Below, in pieces: positions 1 through 10,822 of a stretch of DNA of 64,000 bases (positions within the stretch are counted from its first letter, which is position 1; each line of letters begins with the position of its first letter). The DNA comes from Eutypella sp. D-1. Taxonomy: Eukaryota > Ascomycota > Sordariomycetes > Xylariales > Diatrypaceae. The stretch covers positions 280,412-344,411 of the forward strand of contig JAJTTP010000029.1 of assembly GCA_023313575.1 (NCBI GenBank), given 5' to 3'. A program made the translations under genes and the position numbers. The notes under the pieces are model-generated. The model was not told where the DNA came from and did no database searches. It saw nothing but the letters and a program-made list of their open reading frames with translations.

Positions 1-66
1 TTCTTTGCGACAATCATAGCCTCATTATCTAGTAGAACATTGTTTCCAGCAAAGGACTAAGCCAAC

Positions 67-1949
67 ATGGCAAGCATTGATCGCAATGATGAGGTCCAGC
101 CTTCAAGTATTCTTGAGGGTGGAAAGGATCACATTAGCGAGGAGAAGCAAGTCTCCAACATGTTTGCCAATGCCGCTGCAGCAACTGGTCAGTATGATTA
201 TTCATCGTCGTCTCGAATGCTTTTGCTGAGGTTCAATCAGACAAGGAGCATGGCATGAGCTTGCTTCAAGGTATAAAACTTTACCCCAAGGCCATTTTCT
301 GGGCTGCCGTCATCTCTCTAGGATGCGCCATGGAAGGCTACGGCATTGCCCTGATTGGGAACTTTTACGCCTTTGCGCCCTTCAACCGCAAATACGGCGA
401 ACTTCAGCCAGACGGAAGTTACCAGGTACCCGCCAGTTGGCAGTCTGGTATTTCCAACGGTGCGCAGTGTGGTCAGATTATTGGTCTATTGCGTACGTGC
501 TACCCGTCTACATTGCCTTGGTTCGACTGCTAATCATTTCCAAGTTACTGGCTACGGTGTTGAGCGATTTGGCTACCGACCCTTCATCCTCACTATCTTA
601 TTCTACCAGAGTGCTATAACCACTATCTTCTTCTGTGCTCCTAGTGTGAAGATTCTGCTTGTGGCTGAGTGTCTGGCGGGTATCGCTTTTGGTGTCTTTA
701 TGTCAGGTAAGTAGGCCGTTTCATATCGATTTCGGGAACAGCAAATTTAACGTTTACAGTTGCCATCTCTTACGCGAGTGAAGTTTGCCCTGTAGCTCTT
801 CGAGGTTACCTCACCACATGGGGCAATTCGTGTTGGGGCATTGGTCAGCTTCTGGCTATCGCTGTCATTAAAAGCATGTTCGGTCGGGATGACCAGTGGG
901 CGTATCGCATCCCTTACGGCCTTCAGGTTTGTTGTTCTCTGTCGATTCCTAGTTCGAACTTGGTCTAACTGACAATCCTCAAGTGGATGTGGTTCCCTCC
1001 TCTTATTCTTGGCATCACTTTCGCCCCCGAGTCTCCCTGGTGGCTAGTTCGTAAAGGACGGTATGAGGATGCCAAAAAAAGTCTACTTCGGCTTACTTCA
1101 CCTAAGAGAGACCCCACTTTCGACGCCAGCGAAACTGTCGACATGATCAGGCACACAAACGAGCTAGAGAAAGACTTAACTGAGGGTGCTAGCTATTTGG
1201 ACTGCTTCAAGGGGACTAACTTACGACGAACCGAGATTGTCTGCATGCTTTTTGTGTCACAGAACCTGGCTGGTAACACCTTCTCCAACTACTCGACTTA
1301 CTTCTTTGAGCAGGCTGGTTTGACTGGCGAGGCTCCCTATAACTTTGCCCTCGGCCAGTACGGCCTTAACACCATTGGTGCCTTCGTCACTTGGGCTTTC
1401 ATGGCTTGGGGTGTGGGTCGTCGGACACTGTTTCTGTATGGCCTTACCGGCCTGTTCTTCACCCTACTTACGATCGGTTTCATGGGTCTCGTACCCGAGT
1501 CCCAAAATCAGGCCGCCTCGCTGGCCACAGGAGCTCTCATGCTTGTCTGGGCCGCGTTCTACCAGTTCTCCGTCGGCACGGTTTCTTTTTCACTCGTCGC
1601 CGAGATGTCTACCCGTCGCCTTCAGGTCAAGACTGTCGCATTGTCTCGCGTTGCCTACAATGTGGCTGCTATCGTTGTCAACGTCCTCACCCCTCACATG
1701 ATCAACCCCACTGCCTGGAATTGGGGCAACTACGCCGGTTTCTTCTGGGCTGGGACCACTTTCCTTATGCTGATTTACCATTTCTTCAGGCTTCCCGAGC
1801 CTTCTGGACGCTCGTTTGCCGAGATGGATCTTCTTTTTGAGCGTCGCACTCCGGCAAGGAAGTTCAGGACGGCCAATATCAACGCCTTTGACACCGCTCT
1901 CCGACATCAGATCGCTGAAGATAAGCCCTCAGTTGCTCATCTCGACTGA
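67..1949 (+). CDS. MFS sugar transporter (alpha-glucoside/hexose:H+ symporter type)
   Basis: Five exons by frame and splice motifs: 67-187, 241-492, 545-706, 760-926, 984-1949, giving about 555 residues, the usual length for fungal sugar porters. Each junction keeps the frame. Family marks seen: a first membrane segment followed by GYGIALIGNFYA, the loop motif PESPWWLVRKGR (the PESPRWL signature of sugar porters), GRRTLFLYG before a membrane segment, and a closing LPEPSGRSFAEMD tail (sugar-porter PETKG-like). About twelve membrane segments are expected in the plasma membrane. The N-terminus is most like fungal maltose/alpha-glucoside permeases, but the substrate cannot be fixed from sequence. 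An oxidoreductase of the inositol dehydrogenase family lies 1.8 kb downstream on the same strand, so the pair may handle one carbon source (inference). Confidence 0.9.
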
Positions 1950-3726
1950 GAGAGTTCATGAGGCGTCCGTAAAGGCTTGTGTTGTTACGAGGCGAAGGGC
2001 TGCAACGTGTGGACTCTTTAGGGGTTGAAAGATTTTGCGTAAATGGGCACTTTGAGCATTATTCAATGGCTAGGATGAAACTCGCGATAGGTTTCACCAT
2101 GTGTCTGGAGGAACAAGACGTTCTGGACTTACAATATCCCAAGGGTCAAGTTCTACGGGTTCGAACGCCAGTGTAGATACGTAAATCATTCGTTTTCATT
2201 CTGCCGGAGGACACGCAAAGGCAATTGAAGTAGATACAAGATGTAGTTGGTGGAGAGACGTCTGCCACGGTCGGGGAAACATAGGTGGATAAGGAACTTA
2301 ATGATGAGATAGTCAAGCAGTCTGCTATACCAGTCTGATAAACTGCGTCCCCTCGACTTATATGTCTGTATGGAGTTCCTTCTTGTCTAAATAACTTATC
2401 TGGGGGATTCCTAGAAGGTAGATTACGAGGCTTTCGTACCAGCTATCGTACCATAAATTATGTCCAGTCACCGCGGTCGTCTCCGGTGGTACGATCCGTG
2501 ATGACTTCCAGTGGTAAGATCTCAGGGAGTCTAAGGCCACATACGCGGCCTGGGTAAACCCGATAGTCCCACTGTTACGGTAGCATCAACCCCTTTCTCA
2601 CTCCGCCAGAGCGGTGTAATTGCGCATGTCGCTCGACCAAAGTAGAGAGTCAATACACCGTGAGTACGAACATGAATAAGCGCTCGGATTGTACACACAT
2701 TCAGACGGAAAGAGATCTACGGTGTGGCTACATATTTACTGGTTAAACGTACAGGGGAGTACAGGCCGCGACATATGTAAGTTGAATACAACTCAGCAGA
2801 ATTCTCAGCTGAAGCGCAAATGAAGGTAACTGGCTTTTAAAACGGCACTAGAAGACACGAGCCATCGTCACATAGACATATCATCTACTGGAAACCAAGC
2901 ACCTATTCAGGCGACGGACAAACACTACGATCATTCGTGTAATCCGTCAAGCATGGCGATTAGACGAGACCGATACAGTTCAGGCGGGATCCCTACCTAC
3001 ACAGGAAATGAGAGACTAGCGAGAAATTGCCAATCTTTCTACAGGACAGAGCGCAGAGCAGCCACAAAGGTAGTCGGATTCAAGGTGAGGCTAGACACTC
3101 GGCGGGGAGGTGGGGAGACTATAATAGTAGAAGCATATCAAGGTAGACCTTGCACATCATTTGTAGAGAGCGAACCTCTTAACGCATACCACCACTCCGC
3201 GTACGATGACGGGGGTAAAAGAAGCAAGCAAAGCGGAGAACGGAGATATTTGGTCAAGCCCCACGTACCGTAACTAAAGCCGGGGTTCATACATGACAAC
3301 CTCGGAACCCCACAAACCGGACATAACTAATTTAGCGTCTAGGTCGGAGATACTTACTGGGGAACAATCGGACATAAACAACATCCACATGGTCACAGTC
3401 CGAAGAAAATCCCTATTTCGCATGCACGAGCTCCGGTGCTGCCTCGGATAACAGTCCTTGCAGGCCAGCCGACCAAAATGCCCGTCCGGTCTAGGAGTGA
3501 AGAATGTTTCAAGACGCCCGGCCCTGGAATCGGACTCAGGGGCCGGGGTTGGGATGCCCACCAATTCGTCGAGTAACGTGCTTGATATAAACCCGGAGAT
3601 GAGGCGATGGAAGTTATAGAGCCTTAATTCCACCGCCTCTTACCTCATACGATACTATCACCTCTTACATCACTCGTGGTTATACGAGCAGAATAGTCTA
3701 AATATCACCATTGCCTCACAGACGAG
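1950..3726. other. Intergenic, no gene seen
   Basis: About 1.8 kb between the transporter and the dehydrogenase. Short open frames (for example minus 3274-3633, 119 codons) have no recognisable motif, and I see no intron-linked extension. It must hold the transporter 3' end and the dehydrogenase promoter. Confidence 0.5.
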
Positions 3727-5038
3727 ATGGCCACCCAACCACGTCTCAAGCTCGCCCTGATCGGCCTCGGCCGCCTGGGCGCCATCCGCGCCTCCATTAT
3801 TGCTACCCAGCAGCCTCGCATCGAGTTCGTAGCTGCTTGCGACACTAAGCCTGGCGCTGACGAATGGGCGAAGGCCAGCCTGCCAGCTTCCGTCAAGTTT
3901 TATGCGGACCCCGATGATTGCTTGAGGAACAGCGGTGCCGAGGCCGTTCTCATTTCCACTGCAACTGCCACCCACGCGCCCTTGATCATCTTGGGTCTTG
4001 AACTGGGCCTCGTGAGTCTGACGACTAGCGACTTGACGGCGAGGAGCGCTTGAAGCTAACGGCTACCAGCATGTCATGTGTGAGAAGCCCATTTCAGTGG
4101 ATATTATTATCACTGAGCAGGTGCTGGCAAAGGCTGCATCCAAGCCTAATCAAAAGCTCTTGGTTCCTTTCTGTCGGCGGTGTGAGTGTCATATACCTCT
4201 ATGCTTGGACATATCGGTCTGACTTGTGACAGATGACGACTCTTACACTTCTGCTAAGCAGCTGGTTGAGAATGGGTCTCTCGGTGAGATCCACGCGGTT
4301 GAGACCACGTGCCTCGACCAGCAAGACCCTACTGGTAAGTCGATATTCAAGCTTTCTCCGTTCACTATAACCCGAATAATCGATTCTTGATAGGCTTTTT
4401 CGTCACCTTCTCCGCACAGTCCGGAGGTGTTTTCCTGGACATGGGTGTCCACGATGTCAGTTTCTTCTTAGCTCCCATGAGGTGTCTCCCCGCTGACACC
4501 CCACCAGATTGACATTGGGCGATACTTCCTGGATGTGAAGTCGGGCCTCGCCAACCCAAAGAAGCAGGTCAACAGAGTCATTGCCATGGGCCAGCAGGCC
4601 GTCTACGGCGACCTGGCGAAGTATGGCGACTGTGATAACGGATGGGGTCTGGTCGAGTTTGCCAACGGGAAGATCCTCACCACACACCTGGGCCGCACAC
4701 TCACCAACGGCTTCGAGGGCATGACGCGTGTGTGCGGTACCAAGGCTCATTCGGTCATCAATGGAAACTCGACTATAAATCGCGTCGAGATCCGGGACCA
4801 ACACGGAGTGCGTACGGCCACCACTCCCGATGCGTTCGCCCTCTACGACAAGTCGTTCCGGAACGACCTTGCCGAATTTGCGGCCGCCGTTTTAGATAAC
4901 AAGTCCCTTACTTGCACTCCAGAAGACGCATATGAGGCAGCCAAGATTGCCACTGCTCTGCAGCAATCTTTCCGGACAGGTCTGCCTGTCTACTTTGACG
5001 ACAATGGGTTGCCTATCTTGAACCCCACAAATGCGTAA
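3727..5038 (+). CDS. Gfo/Idh/MocA family NAD(P)-dependent oxidoreductase, inositol 2-dehydrogenase-like
   Basis: Five exons: 3727-4011, 4070-4181, 4233-4334, 4394-4455, 4508-5038, giving 363 residues, normal for the family. Residues 13-18 are GLGRLG, the Rossmann dinucleotide motif. EKP at residues 100-102 is the family signature lysine loop. Residues near 183-189 (MGVHDID) match the conserved region that carries the catalytic Asp/His in inositol dehydrogenases. The expected reaction is NAD(P)-linked oxidation of a polyol or sugar ring hydroxyl such as myo-inositol to 2-keto-inositol, in the cytosol. The substrate is inferred from family resemblance; other sugar-acid or xylose dehydrogenases of the same fold are possible. 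The ATG at 3727 is the first in frame and begins directly with the Rossmann strand. Confidence 0.88.
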
Positions 5039-5408
5039 CCTGTAAAGAAGAATTGGAAATAAGAAAATGGCAGGTGCAGAATTGCATGCCAAAGGCTGTT
5101 ACTACCTAAGACGATACGTTTAAATAGACTCACGAAAATAAGGGAGGTTTACAGTAACCATAGTTCAAGTATAGTACACTAGAATAGGGGCCGAATCTTA
5201 GCCACTCCTGGAGACGGACAAGTGGGTGGACCATATCCCCTGGCACCATCTTTATGGAGGGGATGAACTGTACCTGAGGTCATTGTTTACATGGGCCTCG
5301 CTAATGTCGCACACGTCAATGCGTTTTCAAGCCTTGGGTTAAGTTCTGATGAGGAAAGCAGGGTAGGGTACCCAGGAGGCACTTGGTGCTAATTACTAGA
5401 TTAGATCA

Positions 5409-5423
5409 GATAAGATAAGATAA
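5409..5423 (+). promoter_or_regulatory. Three consecutive GATAA motifs, 5-bp period
   Basis: GATAA starts at 5409, 5414 and 5419. Fungal GATA factors (AreA/NIT2 family) recognise HGATAR sites, often in close pairs. The array lies about 0.4 kb upstream of MED9 and 0.4 kb downstream of the dehydrogenase. Function is inferred only from motif and position. Confidence 0.4.
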
Positions 5424-5446
5424 TAAGAAGGTGAACTAGTCCGTAA

Positions 5447-5456
5447 GTACCTAGGT
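5447..5456. repeat. TACCTAGGTA palindrome, one of six perfect intergenic copies
   Basis: Perfect 10-bp palindrome. Identical copies lie at 9305-9314, 13200-13209, 39003-39012 and 41495-41504, and a related overlapping form (CTAGGTACCTAG) is near 10476. All lie outside coding exons. The motif is far more frequent here than expected for a random 10-mer. Function is unknown. Confidence 0.7.
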
Positions 5457-5846
5457 AACCTTACTCAAGTACCAAGTAACTACCTGGAACTCTAGGTACC
5501 GAAAGTACTTCCAAGGTTGCTGTAAGCAGTAAGCGCATTCGACATTCCACAATCATCAACAGCTTGTACAGCCTACAGCCGGCCCCCTTCCCAACTTTCT
5601 CTACATTTCTCCATTCAACATCGATATCGATCCATGTCCACGACCACAACCGCAACAACGTAGTTTTTTTCTTCTTTCTACACCGCACTGTACGGCATTA
5701 TAACACCACATCTCCGACTATAACAAAGCGCGGAAAACCCCAACCTAGTGCTGGGGAAAAGAGAGGGTAGTCTTAGGAGAAAGAGCATAAGGGAATAGAG
5801 GGGAAAGAAACGAAGAAAAGAGAGAAACATAGAGAGAGAGATAATC

Positions 5847-6476
5847 ATGGCGTCCCAACCAACCGCTACAAACATCGACAACAACACGCTCGCGACGACG
5901 CTACCGGGACTAAACCCGAGCACGCTAGACACGATAACAGAGCTCGCGCACCTGCTCTCGCGGCTGCGCACCCCGCCCGCCGGCGGCGCCCCCAGCACAA
6001 CCACCGCAGCGCCAACCCCAACCCCAGCAGCAACAGCCCCAGCAACAGCAGCCCCAACAGCAGCAGCAGCACCAACACCCTCCAAACCCACGCCCACGCC
6101 CGGCGATGCCCCCACCACCAACAACAGCGAACTCTCCCTCAAAGACGTGCCCGCGGCCGCCGACGCGCTCAAACACCGCTTCCAGCGCGCGCGCGCCCAG
6201 ATCCGGTCGGGCCTCCCGGATCTCGGGCGCGGCATCGCGGAGCAGGAGGCCGAGCGCGCGGAGCTGGAACGCAAGATCGCTAGGCAGCGCGAGGTCCTGG
6301 CCCGGCTACGGGATGTCGGGGTTAGGTTTGCGAGGCAGCGCGGCGAGGAGGACGACCAGGATCTCGAGGTTACTTCTGCTGCTGCTGCGGCGAGGGAGCG
6401 GGGTGGTGAGGGGAAGGGCGAGGGCGATGGCGAGGGAGATGCGGATCCGGATAGGATGGTAGTTGGTGGGGTGTGA
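5847..6476 (+). CDS. MED9: Mediator of RNA polymerase II transcription subunit 9
   Basis: Single exon, 209 residues. The N-terminal segment (residues 20-50, PSTLDTITELAHLLSRLR) and the C-terminal half starting LSLKDVPAAADALKHRFQRA match the fungal MED9/CSE2 pattern. In that pattern a short helix and low-complexity linker precede a conserved helical region and a coiled coil. Here the linker (about residues 50-95) is almost all Ala/Thr/Pro. The coiled coil (about 135-165) is rich in Glu, Arg and Leu. The protein should sit in the middle module of the Mediator complex in the nucleus. The C-terminus beyond residue 175 is acidic and Gly-rich. The gene is very GC-rich, so long open frames on the opposite strand are shadows. 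The identification rests on pattern resemblance without an alignment. Confidence 0.8.
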   Translation: MASQPTATNIDNNTLATTLPGLNPSTLDTITELAHLLSRLRTPPAGGAPSTTTAAPTPTPAATAPATAAPTAAAAPTPSKPTPTPGDAPTTNNSELSLKDVPAAADALKHRFQRARAQIRSGLPDLGRGIAEQEAERAELERKIARQREVLARLRDVGVRFARQRGEEDDQDLEVTSAAAAARERGGEGKGEGDGEGDADPDRMVVGGV

Positions 6477-7303
6477 TCTAGGTAGGGAAGGGAGGGAGGA
6501 GCGGGGCGAGAGCGAGCACCAGGGCAGGGCAGCGCAAGGCAGGGCAAATTGTCGTCGCTTTATGTATACTCGGCCAGACCTAATTTGCCGGCCGGCGACG
6601 AGAGGATACATAGACGGAGGGCGAGACAGGGCGGGGCGGGCTAGAAATGCCGCCTTTTCTTTTTCTCCTTTCAGCGGCCGCACACGGGCAAAAGGCAGCA
6701 CGGCGTTCTGGAGTCTCATGAGTTCCGAGATGCTTTTCTACATATTTCCACTGCAACGGAAACTCAGCGTTAATCATCAGCCCACCTGAAGTGGTTTTTC
6801 GTTTTGGGGTTTTAAATCCTCTTTCCTAAGTGCATGTATCACCTACGCTGGTCAAAGGTACTAGCTTGTGAGCCTACGGCGAGCTACATGCAGAAAATAG
6901 GAGAAGAGAAAGCTGCTGCAGCTGAGCTGTCTCAATTGGTGATAAGACATACTAGAATACAACTAGGTGCTACTACCCTGCTCCCACGACAATGATATTT
7001 TATATTTTCCATGCTGCGGTCGGGAGGACAGACAGAGAAGCTTGACAACCAGTCCAGACATGCGTTCATGCACCTCGCGCTTCGTAAAAAAAGGAAATCC
7101 TAATTTATGGTGTCCAATCTTTTTTCTTCTTCCCCTTTCTTATAGGCCAAGAGTACAAAGCTATTACCAGCTATCTAACAGACTCCGCAACTCCAAATTC
7201 TGGAAACCCCTGGGTGAAAAAGGTATTTTGCTCGTTCGATGCCAATGCTGGTTTCGTTCCCTCACTCTCTCTGTCTCCGATATTTCTTACGGGCACCTAC
7301 GTC
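6477..7303. other. Intergenic between convergent MED9 and cofactor C
   Basis: About 0.8 kb holding the 3' ends of two convergent genes. G-rich sequence follows the MED9 stop. No further gene is seen. Confidence 0.5.
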
Positions 7304-8619
7304 TTAAGCGGCGATTCCGAGCTTGTGTAATTTATCCTCTACACTGTAGTCGGGGCCGATGGCATCCGTCCACTCGGCCTCCGAGAGGCGCTTTTCTTCG
7401 GGCAGGATGGCCCAGTTGGGAGATGGCTCGCTCTTGAGCCACTTGAAGTCGTCGACCTGGTCCCACTGGTTCGTCTCAGCCCGCTGTTCCTCAGCCAACT
7501 AACAAGCGGGCACATCGTCCTGTCAGTTTCTTTTTTCCTTTGCCCGACGCAGCGCAGAATTCAAATTTAAAAGGAGGGGGTGGGTGGATGAAAACTTACC
7601 AAGGAGTCCGGGATTGGCGCGAACCGCACGCCCTGACAGTCCTCGATAATAGGGTGGCTCGAGCAGAACAGGTAGAAGTCGACGTTGTGGCATTCGTGGA
7701 TGCGGACCTGGCGCGCGGAGACGACCACGATGGAGTCCCGGAGATCCGTCAAGTGCGCCGCGCCGTTCACGCGGCCCACGACGATCAGGCTGTGGCGGAC
7801 GTTCTTGATCGCTAGGCCCGTGCGAGGCCCGTCGTCCCTCATGATGATCACGGAGCGGTCCACTTCCGTGATGTCGCTCGAGGGGGTCGCGCGCGATGCG
7901 CTGGTGGGCAGACTGTTGTTGTCCTTCGAGGGCGGCTGTGCCTCCTGTAAGACGGAACTCGCCGAGCTAGGCTGATCTGTGCCTGTGCTCGTGGTGGTGT
8001 ATGATGTGGAGGGGGTCGATGGCGCGTAAGGTCGCGGGTCTGCCGCCGTGGTAGACGACAGTGCTGGTGTCGTCCGGCGCTTGAATTGGAACCGGGGCTT
8101 CGGCTCCAACTTACTCATCGCCTCGTTCAGCTTCTCTGTCAGACCTTTAACCGCCTAGTCCCAACGTCAACACGCTGATATCCGCTACAAAACTGCCTCG
8201 GCGTAGGTAATCAAGTCAATGCTAGATTGGGATTGTTGCAGACACCTACCTTAGCATAGGCTCGCTGGTCGTATGCGGGTATGTACTCTCCAGCGTCTAT
8301 GACTTCCTTGTTCAGGCGGGAGATGCTGGCCAATATCTGGTCGATACAGTCCTTTCGCTCTCCGTTGACGGGTGACACGGTGGTCATATCATCGATTTGT
8401 TCTTGGATAACTGAAGGGGAGGGTCGGTGAGCACGTGCTCCTTTTCCCCTGTTGTCTACGGATGTAATTTAAAATAAATAAAAAAGACTTACGGGTGACA
8501 TCTGCTTGAAAATGGCGGAAGAACCGCTCTGTACGATCTGACATATCGAGAGTTCCGGGACTTATCGCAAACGGGATAAAATCTTCGACCTTTGGTATTT
8601 CCATGTTGAGGGTTGCCAT
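7304..8619 (-). CDS. TBCC: Tubulin-folding cofactor C (C-CAP/TBCC domain)
   Basis: Four exons on the minus strand: 8619-8493, 8410-8250, 8154-7600, 7498-7304, giving 345 residues. The N-terminal part (residues 1-115) is helical and resembles the spectrin-like domain of TBCC. A Ser/Thr/Pro linker follows, then a beta-helical C-CAP domain from about residue 165. The C-CAP core contains QVRIHECHN, whose Arg matches the position of the catalytic arginine finger of human TBCC, and the conserved PIIEDCQGVRFAP. The end has the family tail NQWDQVDDFKWLK. The protein acts in the cytosol as a GTPase-activating factor for beta-tubulin in the cofactor C/D/E complex that releases folded tubulin dimers. 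All introns have GTNNGT donors and in-frame junctions. Confidence 0.93.
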
Positions 8620-10822
8620 CTTTGAAGAAGAAGAGAAAACAAACAGGTAATAGGTGAGGAGGGTATTGGATAGCTAGCTACTTTTCAAAAGGGTTGATAT
8701 ACCTATACTTCTTGACTTGGAGTGAATGATCTAAGACTATTTCAACTATGAGGTAGGTATGTCAGTCAGTCATATGGTATCAGTTGAGTATCTAGGTATT
8801 GTTACAACATCAAGTCAACCTAGACTGATGAAGCCAGATAAATTGGTAAGGATGGAGTGTATAGTAGGCGGCGGTGCAGATGGTATAGCGTCTAAGAGCC
8901 GGTAGGGAAAAAGAAGGAAACATTACCTCTTAATATACTTCAACAGTTACCGTAGGTGGCTAACTTGATAGCTATACACTGCATGCCGGGTCTCGATCGC
9001 GTACGTGGAGGAAGAGCTTGGTAGGGATGTCTGTCTGACCATACAAGGGTAGGGCAGTGACGATCATAACGATTTTAGGAGGGTAGTGAGTGGCAGGGGG
9101 GAAGTGAGTACATATGAATTTAACCCGTCAATGCCTGCAAGATGTCGTCGTTTTGCTTTAGATTCCTCGTGGCCATAAGCAGCTCTAAAGGTTATAAATG
9201 CATGTAGCTGTTGAACGTACTGCGGGGCACTTGACAGCCCGCTGCCTGGGATCCATCCTGAGCACATGCTAATATGATGTCGCGGGGTGAAGGTAGTGCG
9301 TATATACCTAGGTACTTAGTAGGGGGGACAGGGGTATTTACTTCCTTATCTATTGGTTCATTCCGTTTACATTCCTTCCTAACCAATCCAGTGTTACCGA
9401 TAGGATCCCTGGTGGAGCAGCATCTCGATCGATCGTATAACTACACTAACCCGCATTCAGAATAGTCCCCGCAATCTACAGTAGGGTTCCCGAATATCCC
9501 CTGTCCATCCGTCATGAGAGACCCTAATTCTCCGAAAGTAGAAATTGTGACGTAGGGGCTTGCAGAGGGGTTAGTTGGCAGATTGGTTAGGTCCCGTCTG
9601 CCCGTCTAGTTGAACTGCATCTTACTTAGGTACGGCAAACATGACTCCTTCAGATCCTCTAGTCCCTTTACTTCGTGATAAAGACACAGGTTTTATAAGG
9701 TCTCCTGTTTCATTGGCCCGAACGCTGGAGTCACTTGCTAACTTGGATGTTTTCTCTACCTGTTATAATCGATATTCAGTTTATCGAGCGCACATCATAT
9801 CTACGTGTATGCTCAGGGACATAAAATCAACTTGATTTGACTTGTGATGAGCTTTGAATTAGCAAAGCTTTAGGGATTTCAACGTTACCGGCCAACCGAC
9901 GTCCAATGCCATCTCGATTCTATGTGGCATCGCCACCCATGATGGTCCTTGGTCAGAGACGATATTCCACGACTTGTTTAGAAGACTCAACCCGTGACTA
10001 CACATACTGTGCCATCTAGCCATCGTCTTCAAAATCGACTAACACGGAGAAAGTTCTATGTCCGAATATGTTTGTTCCGAGACACTTCTGTGCCTAACCG
10101 TTTCTGCAAGACGTGTAAGACTTACATGAAGTAATAGCTGCTAACCCGGTACGGCATTTGGGAATCTCCCTGTCATCCTGTCAAGGTCACACCCGATATA
10201 TAAAGATCAGCGGCATGTTTCAGAGGCTATGGAGTGTTGCTTGAGCTCCTACGCTGAGTCATCTTGACTTCGACTTGGAATTCGACGATATACCGTGCCG
10301 ATAAACATCGTACCATCGTTGCTTATAACTCTCGAATAATCCGCTTCAGATCAGGCAAGCATAGATAATATCCCATCAAACCATGTTGCAGTTATTACAT
10401 TAAGAAGTAGGATGAGTATATGGTGGTGAGTGCATAGGAACTCTCGTGGACAATACCCAAATACATGTGAATCATCTAGGTACCTAGGCACTTATGCAAA
10501 TCTACGAGGCAATTGGTGAATTGCCCAGATGGTGGTTCAGCTAATTGACCAATTAGAAGCTGATTATATAATAGAAGCAAGAGGTACGGTACGGGAGTAC
10601 AGAAGACAGCCCTGACGTAATTGGACGAATGCGATAACGATAGCGACAACCAAAATGGTAAATAAAAAAAGCTGCCAAGATACCAAGATTTCCAGACTAC
10701 AAGTTGCTTCCCCATATGTTCCGAAACGAACTTCAAAAGCTGGCCTTTGACAACACAAAGAGCCTATTCCCTAATTTCCCCTTTTTATCATCTCCCGTCA
10801 CGGGGACCGTTATAGGGTCGTG
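8620..10822. other. Intergenic, divergent promoters of TBCC and the LETM1-domain gene
   Basis: About 2.2 kb with only short frames. It contains TACCTAGGTA at 9305-9314 and the related CTAGGTACCTAG near 10476. No gene or RNA is recognised. Confidence 0.45.

Larger units (their letters stand above)
5039..5846. other. Intergenic, probable MED9 promoter
   Basis: About 0.8 kb between the dehydrogenase stop and MED9. It holds a triple GATAA array (5409-5423) and a TACCTAGGTA palindrome (5447-5456). Purine-rich sequence (GAGAGAGAGA) runs up to the MED9 ATG. No gene is seen. Confidence 0.5.

Noticed and set aside
3274..3633. Minus-strand frame of 119 codons between transporter and dehydrogenase
   Set aside because: No motif, no exon partner and no regulatory context.
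5678..6547. Minus-strand open frame of 289 codons
   Set aside because: Lies opposite MED9 in very GC-rich sequence; repetitive Ser/Pro/Arg and Ala/Val composition; shadow frame.
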